A stretch of DNA of 64,000 bases from Streptosporangium roseum DSM 43021 (GTDB lineage Bacteria; Actinomycetota; Actinomycetes; Streptosporangiales; Streptosporangiaceae), in assembly GCF_000024865.1 (NCBI RefSeq), contig NC_013595.1, positions 2,790,001 to 2,854,000 on the forward strand, read 5' to 3'. This document shows positions 59,325 to 64,000 of the stretch, piece after piece. Positions within the stretch are counted from its first letter, which is position 1. Every line of letters begins with the position of its first letter. The notes below the pieces were generated by a model. The model was given only the letters and a program-made list of their open reading frames with translations, had not been told where the DNA came from and searched no databases. The position numbers and the translations under genes are program-made.

Positions 59325-60260
59325 ATGGCCTCCCCTTCCGCTGTGCCGACGGACCTCGCCGCCGCGCCCGTGCCGTGGTTCGAGCGCTTGCTGGTCGTCC
59401 TCTTCGTCGTCGTGCCCTTCCTCGCCGTGCTGGCCGCCGTCCCCTTCGCCTGGGGATGGGGACTGGGATGGCGGGACGTGACCATCGCCGCGGTGATGTA
59501 TCTCATCACCGGGTTCGGCGTCACCGTCGGCTACCACCGGCACTTCACCCACCGGTCCTTCCAGGCCAGGACGTGGCTCCGGGTGGTCATGGCGGTCGCC
59601 GGGGGCATGTCGCTGCAGGGACCGGTGATCCGCTGGGTGGCCGATCACCGGCGGCATCACAAGTACGCCGACAAGGAGGGCGACCCGCACTCGCCGTGGC
59701 GGTTCGGCCCCGGGTTCACCGGGCTGTCCAAGGGGCTGTCCCACGCCCACGTCGGCTGGCTCTTCAGCCCCGAACGCACCTCCAGGCGGCGGTTCTGCCC
59801 CGACCTGCTCGCCGACCGGCCCATCAGGTTCCTGTCGCACAACCTCACCTACGTGCCGGTCGTGCTGCTCTCACTCGGCCTGCCCGCCCTGGCCGGCGGC
59901 CTGTGGGGCGGCTCCTGGCACGCCGCGCTCACCGCCTACTTCTGGGGCGGGCTGGTGCGCATCTTCGTCCTGCACCACGTGACCTGGTCGATCAACTCGA
60001 TCTGCCACACCTTCGGCAAGGAGGAGTTCTCGGTCAGGGACCGCTCCCGCAACGTGTGGTGGCTGGCGGTGATCTCGCTGGGGGAGGCGTGGCACAACCT
60101 GCACCACGCCGACCCCACCAGCGCCAGGCACGGCGTGCTCCGCGGCCAGGTCGATCCGAGTGCCCGGCTGATCTGGCTGTTCGAGCGGCTCGGCTGGGCC
60201 TGGGACGTCCGATGGCCGGACGCCGGGCGGCTGGCCGCCCGGCGCGTGGCCGACGCCTGA
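59325..60260 (+). CDS. Acyl-CoA (delta-9) fatty acid desaturase
   Basis: A 311-residue membrane-bound di-iron desaturase of the stearoyl-CoA type. The three His boxes are GYHRHFTH (about residue 70), WVADHRRHHKYAD (about 107) and EAWHNLHHADP (about 260), with two pairs of membrane helices between. It introduces a double bond in saturated acyl chains to tune membrane fluidity, using an electron donor not encoded here. ATG 59325 is used since the in-frame region upstream is low-complexity Pro/Ala coding. It has no operon partner in the same direction nearby. Confidence 0.92.
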   Translation: MASPSAVPTDLAAAPVPWFERLLVVLFVVVPFLAVLAAVPFAWGWGLGWRDVTIAAVMYLITGFGVTVGYHRHFTHRSFQARTWLRVVMAVAGGMSLQGPVIRWVADHRRHHKYADKEGDPHSPWRFGPGFTGLSKGLSHAHVGWLFSPERTSRRRFCPDLLADRPIRFLSHNLTYVPVVLLSLGLPALAGGLWGGSWHAALTAYFWGGLVRIFVLHHVTWSINSICHTFGKEEFSVRDRSRNVWWLAVISLGEAWHNLHHADPTSARHGVLRGQVDPSARLIWLFERLGWAWDVRWPDAGRLAARRVADA

Positions 60261-60279
60261 GCGGCCCTCTCCGGGCCGG

Positions 60280-61176
60280 TCACCGGACCAGGCGGTCGGC
60301 GACCAGCGAGGCGCAGCGGTCCTCCATCAGGATCGTGTAGTGGTTGCAGTCCTCGACCAGCTCGTCCTCCAGAGCGGGCAGCCGCCCGGTCCAGGCGGCG
60401 GCCAGCCCGTCGGGGATCATGCCGACCGGATGGTCCAGCAGCCCGCGCGGGGCCCGCAGCAGGGACAGCGGCGACCTCACCGCGTGCAGCGCGGCGCCGA
60501 TCTCCTCGCCCTCGGTGAGCAGCCACCGGCCGTCCTGGCGGACCGCCTCCTCCCGTGCCCGCGAGCGCACCGCGCCCTCGGGGCCGGCCGCGTCGTAGCG
60601 GACGTACTCCTCCACCCGGTCGTTCCAGTTGCCGGCGAAGGCGGGGTGCGCCTTGAAGAAGCCGACGTAGGCGTCGGTGCTCGGGAAGGTCTGGCTGAGC
60701 CGGGCGATGGCCGGGCCGAGCGTGGCCGACAGGGCCGTGTCGGGGTCCAGGCCCGGTGGCAGGGGAAGCGGGAGCCCTCCGTCGACCAGCACGACCCTGG
60801 CGTAGTCGCGGCCGGCCGCGGCGAGTGCGGCGACGTAGGCGCCCATCGAGTGGCCGGTGAGCACGATGCCGGACTCCGGGCCCAGCGACCGGGCGACCAG
60901 GCCGACGTCCTCGGCGTGCCGCGGCAGGCCGTACGGGCCGGGCAGGCCGGCGCTGTGGCCGCGGCCCCGCAGGTCCATCGCGACCAGCGACCACTCGGCG
61001 GGCAGCCGCCGCGCGACCCCGCTCCAGGCCATGAGCGAGGCGGTGATGCCGTGCACGGCCACGATCAGGCGCGGCCCGGTGCCGAACCGGGCGACGCGCA
61101 GCCGGCCGCCGGGGACCTCGACATCGCCGAAGACAGGGTTCAAGGGGTTCTCCTCAGGATCCGCAGGACGGATCAT
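60280..61176 (-). CDS. Alpha/beta hydrolase
   Basis: A 298-residue alpha/beta-hydrolase. It shows the oxyanion HG in VAVHGITASLMAW, the nucleophile elbow GHSMGAYVAALAA, the strand before it MDLRGRGHSAG and a C-terminal His in EDCNHYTILMED. The acid is probably the Asp/Glu before the last strand (SLVADR region is too late; the exact residue is unclear). No substrate can be inferred. It stands alone on the minus strand, convergent with the desaturase gene. Confidence 0.85.
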   Translation of the reverse strand: MIRPADPEENPLNPVFGDVEVPGGRLRVARFGTGPRLIVAVHGITASLMAWSGVARRLPAEWSLVAMDLRGRGHSAGLPGPYGLPRHAEDVGLVARSLGPESGIVLTGHSMGAYVAALAAAGRDYARVVLVDGGLPLPLPPGLDPDTALSATLGPAIARLSQTFPSTDAYVGFFKAHPAFAGNWNDRVEEYVRYDAAGPEGAVRSRAREEAVRQDGRWLLTEGEEIGAALHAVRSPLSLLRAPRGLLDHPVGMIPDGLAAAWTGRLPALEDELVEDCNHYTILMEDRCASLVADRLVR

Positions 61177-61451
61177 ACGCCGGACGGCGGCCGTGCCTCG
61201 CCGGCCGTGCTCTCGCGCCGCTCCCGGAGCACGGCCGTTCCTCCGGCCGATCGGTCGCCCGACCTCGCGTTCGCCGAATCTCCTTGAGCGTGGCGACCCC
61301 GGGCTTCAGCCTTGGGGAGGAAGTCGAGGTGGCGGGTGTCCTCCTCCGGGGGCAACGCCCGGTGATCGGCTCTCTCCCTGTCCGCCCCCCGGGTCGGTAA
61401 GCACTATGGGGCGATATGGGTCCTGTACTTCTCGCGGCCCATAATTGCCGC

Positions 61452-62153
61452 ATGAGGATTACTGTCGTTGAGCATGGAGCCGACGCGGGCCTGGGCTTCT
61501 TCGCCGAGTGGCTGGCCGCGGCCGGGGTCGGGTGCGATGTGGTCCGGCCCTATCTGGGCGAGTCCGTGCCGGAGCGGGCCGATGACGGGCTGATCGTGCT
61601 CGGAGGCGAGGCCGCGGCCTGGGAGGACGAGCGCTACCCCTGGCTGCCCGCCACCCGCGACCTGATCCGGACCTCGGTCGAGGGCGGCGTGCCGACCCTG
61701 GGGATCTGCCTGGGCGCCCAGCTCATGACGCTGGCCTGCGGCGGCTCCGTCGAACGGGGCGAGCACGGCCTGGAGGTGGGCGCGCGGGAGATCGTCCCGC
61801 TCCCGGAGGCCGGCGCCGACCCGCTGTTCGCGGGACTCGGCCCCGCCCCGGCCGTGCAGTACCACGGCGACGCGATGACCCGCCTCCCCGAGGGCGCGGT
61901 ACGGCTGGCCACCGGCGACCCCTACCCCAACCAGGCCTACCGGCTGGGGGACAAGGCGTGGGCGGTGCAGTTCCACCCGGAGGCCGGCGCCGAGATCTTC
62001 GCCGGCTGGACCGGCGAGTCGGCCGACCACCTGACCGCTCTGGGTTACTCGGCCGAGGAGCTCGACATGCAGGTGAAGGAGGCCGAGGAACGTCTCGTCG
62101 GCACCTGGCGCCTTCTCGCCGAACGGTTCGCCGCCGTCGTCCGATCCGCGTGA
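61452..62153 (+). CDS. Class I glutamine amidotransferase-like protein
   Basis: A 233-residue protein with the class I triad: Cys in LGICLGAQLMTLACGG, His in AVQFHPEAGAEIF and the Glu two residues on. The N-terminus MRITVVEHGADAGLGFFAEW is that of stand-alone GATases related to GuaA-type domains. ATG 61452 fits better than the in-frame codon at 61416. The partner enzyme is not adjacent; location near glnE and a glutamine synthetase is notable but a shared role is not shown. Confidence 0.87.
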   Translation: MRITVVEHGADAGLGFFAEWLAAAGVGCDVVRPYLGESVPERADDGLIVLGGEAAAWEDERYPWLPATRDLIRTSVEGGVPTLGICLGAQLMTLACGGSVERGEHGLEVGAREIVPLPEAGADPLFAGLGPAPAVQYHGDAMTRLPEGAVRLATGDPYPNQAYRLGDKAWAVQFHPEAGAEIFAGWTGESADHLTALGYSAEELDMQVKEAEERLVGTWRLLAERFAAVVRSA

Positions 62154-62422
62154 CCGGATGATTACGTTGCGAATCCGCTAACGACGCCGCACACTTTCAG
62201 GATTAGCGTGTGCGGCGACGCTCCGGGCCACCCGGAGACGGAGCCGGACCCGGGAGGGCGGGCACAGGCGGAGGCGCGGCGCCCGGTCCGCGCCGCCGGC
62301 GGGAGCCGGAGGCGTGCGCGACCGCAGGCAGGCGTGCGCCTTCCGATCCGCCGGGGTAGGGATGTCGGGGTAGGGATTGGGGAAGGCCGCCCGTGCTTGC
62401 GTTCGAGGACGATGGAGGGTCG

Positions 62423-64000
62423 GTGAGCGCCGTGCCCCGCATGCAGACGACCGCCGGGCGGCTGGCCCGGCTCGGGTTCGCCGACGGGGCCAGGGCCGAG
62501 CGGCTGCTCGACGAGCTGGGGCCCGAGGCGGTCGGCGATCTCGGCCTGCTGGACTCCCTGGTCGCCGCGGCGGATCCCGACCTGGCGCTCACCTCGCTGA
62601 ACCGGCTGGCAGAGCGGGATCCGAGTGTCCTCGGCGCGCTCCGGTCCGACGCCGGCCTGCGGGCGCGGCTGCTCGGCGTCTTCGGGGTCAGCTCCGCCCT
62701 GGGCGACCACGTGGTCAAGCATCCCGAGCACTGGAGCCTCCTCGGCGGTGCGCACGCCGTACGGCGTCCGACCGCGCAGGAGCTCCGCGCCGAGCTGCTG
62801 CTCGCGGTCGGCGCGGAGCCCGGCGACCCCGAGCCGCGCGCCACGGACGCCGGCACCGCCACCCTGGTGGCGCTGCGGGTCGCCTACCGAGGACGGCTGC
62901 TCCGGCTGGCCGCGCGGGACGTCACCGGCGAGGCCTCGCTCACGGAGGCCACCGCCGAGCTGTCCGACCTGGCCGGGGCCGCGCTGGAGGCGGGGCTCGC
63001 CGTCGCCAGGTCCGAGCACGCCGAGTCCGGCTCGGTACGGCTGGCCGTCATCGGCATGGGCAAGTGCGGGGCGCGCGAGCTCAACTACATCAGCGATGTC
63101 GACGTCGTCTTCGTGGCCGAGCCGCGCGAGGGCGTCGACGAGACCAAGGCCCTCCAGTCCGCCACCCGGCTGGCCCAGGGCATGATGCGCGCCTGCTCGG
63201 CGAGCACCCCCGAGGGCTCGCTGTGGGAGGTGGACGCCGCGCTGCGCCCCGAGGGCAAGGCCGGTCCGCTGGTCCGCACCCTGGCCAGCCACCAGGCCTA
63301 CTACCGGCGCTGGGCCAAGACGTGGGAGTTCCAGGCGTTGCTGAAGGCCCGGCCGGTGGCGGGCGACCCCGAGCTCGGCGAGCAGTACGTCGCCGCGATG
63401 AACGAGATGGTCTGGCAGGCGGCCACCCGCGACAGGTTCGTCGAGGACGTGCAGGCCATGCGCCGCCGGGTCGAGGAGCACGCCCGCGCGGGCGACGCCG
63501 AGCGGCAGCTCAAGCTCGGGCCGGGCGGCCTGCGCGACATCGAGTTCGCCGTCCAGCTGCTCCAGCTCGTCCACGGCCGGCTGGACCCGCTGCTGCGCCG
63601 CCGCGGCACGCTGTCCGCGCTGGCCGCCCTGTCCCGGGGCGGCTACGTCGGCAGGGAGGACGCCAAGGCCCTCGCCGAGGCCTACACCTTCCTGCGCCAG
63701 GTCGAGCACCTGATCCAGCTGCACCGGCTCCGCCGGACCCACGTGGTGCCCGAGGACGCCGGCGACCTGCGACGGCTCGGCCGGAGCCTGGGCATGACCA
63801 GCGACCCGGTGGGGGAGTTCACAACCTGGTGGAGGCGGCACGCGATGGAGGCCCGGCGCCTGCACGAGAAGCTCTTCTACCGGCCGCTGCTGCAGGCCGT
63901 GGCCCGCCTGCCCGAGTCCGAGGCCCGGCTCTCCACCGCCGCCGCGCAGGCCCGCCTGGAGGCGCTCGGCTACACCGACCCGGCCGGGGCGCTGCGCCAC
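62423..64000 (+). CDS. glnE: Glutamine synthetase adenylyltransferase (3' partial)
   Basis: The bifunctional enzyme that adds and removes AMP on glutamine synthetase in response to nitrogen. The first 526 residues are in the window: an N-terminal deadenylylase domain with VIGMGKCGARELNYISDVDVVFV (nucleotidyltransferase GxG..D-x-D motif), ALRPEGKAGPLVRTLASHQA, YRRWAKTWEFQALLKARPVA and LKLGPGGLRDIEFAVQLLQL. The GTG at 62423 has GGAGG before it. The C-terminal adenylylating half lies outside. The nearby GlnA-like enzyme lacks the target Tyr, so the main target must be another glutamine synthetase. Confidence 0.95.
   Translation, partial: MSAVPRMQTTAGRLARLGFADGARAERLLDELGPEAVGDLGLLDSLVAAADPDLALTSLNRLAERDPSVLGALRSDAGLRARLLGVFGVSSALGDHVVKHPEHWSLLGGAHAVRRPTAQELRAELLLAVGAEPGDPEPRATDAGTATLVALRVAYRGRLLRLAARDVTGEASLTEATAELSDLAGAALEAGLAVARSEHAESGSVRLAVIGMGKCGARELNYISDVDVVFVAEPREGVDETKALQSATRLAQGMMRACSASTPEGSLWEVDAALRPEGKAGPLVRTLASHQAYYRRWAKTWEFQALLKARPVAGDPELGEQYVAAMNEMVWQAATRDRFVEDVQAMRRRVEEHARAGDAERQLKLGPGGLRDIEFAVQLLQLVHGRLDPLLRRRGTLSALAALSRGGYVGREDAKALAEAYTFLRQVEHLIQLHRLRRTHVVPEDAGDLRRLGRSLGMTSDPVGEFTTWWRRHAMEARRLHEKLFYRPLLQAVARLPESEARLSTAAAQARLEALGYTDPAGALRH

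Noticed and set aside
1..64000. CRISPR arrays, prophage modules, tRNA or rRNA genes
   Set aside because: No regularly spaced identical repeats, no phage structural genes and no tRNA-like fold with a CCA-type end was noticed on reading; a tRNAscan run would settle the last point.

Overview
The window is high-GC DNA with dense genes, frequent GTG/TTG starts and many 4-bp GTGA stop/start overlaps, so it comes from an actinomycete chromosome. NADPH:F420 reductase, a SARP-type regulator, terpene synthases, a WD40 serine/threonine kinase and the conserved set map, nadE, panB, glnA2-type glutamine synthetase and glnE fit a filamentous actinobacterium. Streptosporangiales is my best guess and is inference only. 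I saw no rRNA, tRNA or CRISPR array.

Left part (1-16.8 kb). The left edge holds a minus-strand operon for a Cys-rich 66-residue peptide, a MauE-like membrane protein, a MauD/TlpA-like thioredoxin and an ABC exporter (cut by the window edge). It looks like a dedicated system for making and exporting a disulfide-rich peptide. Then come alanine dehydrogenase, a Pro-rich/SecD-P1/Excalibur membrane protein, and a purine catabolism locus (NCS2 permease, molybdenum hydroxylase, divergent PucR). Next is a 57-aa secreted peptide gene divergent from an XRE-TPR regulator, which resembles RRNPP peptide quorum sensing. CopC, a CopD-CtaG fusion, an ATPase-only kinase-like protein and methionine aminopeptidase follow.

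Middle (16.8-40.6 kb). Transposase debris from two IS families adjoins a two-gene unit with a membrane protein carrying RyR-like repeats. Then come a cyclase-family hydrolase, LysR, F420 reductase, a MocR regulator divergent from a trans-sulfuration-type PLP enzyme, DUF2278, a threonine dehydratase-like enzyme, panB, two MFS exporters (one with its TetR and operator array), a beta-helix/cupredoxin/membrane operon with TetR, a toxin-antitoxin pair with a palindromic operator, nadE and a secreted propeller. Broken genes (LuxR tail, NTF2-like fragment) lie in two gaps.

Right part (40.6-64 kb). Two paralogous sensor kinases flank a regulator that joins a SARP module to a NarL-type receiver and LuxR helix-turn-helix. 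MFS and a divergent ArsR-like regulator follow, then an operon with a degenerate terpene synthase homologue, a four-EF-hand protein and an intact terpene synthase. The end holds a glutamine synthetase that lacks the adenylylation Tyr, a secreted protease, a hot-dog protein, a kinase-WD40 giant, a fatty acid desaturase, a hydrolase, a glutamine amidotransferase and the start of glnE.
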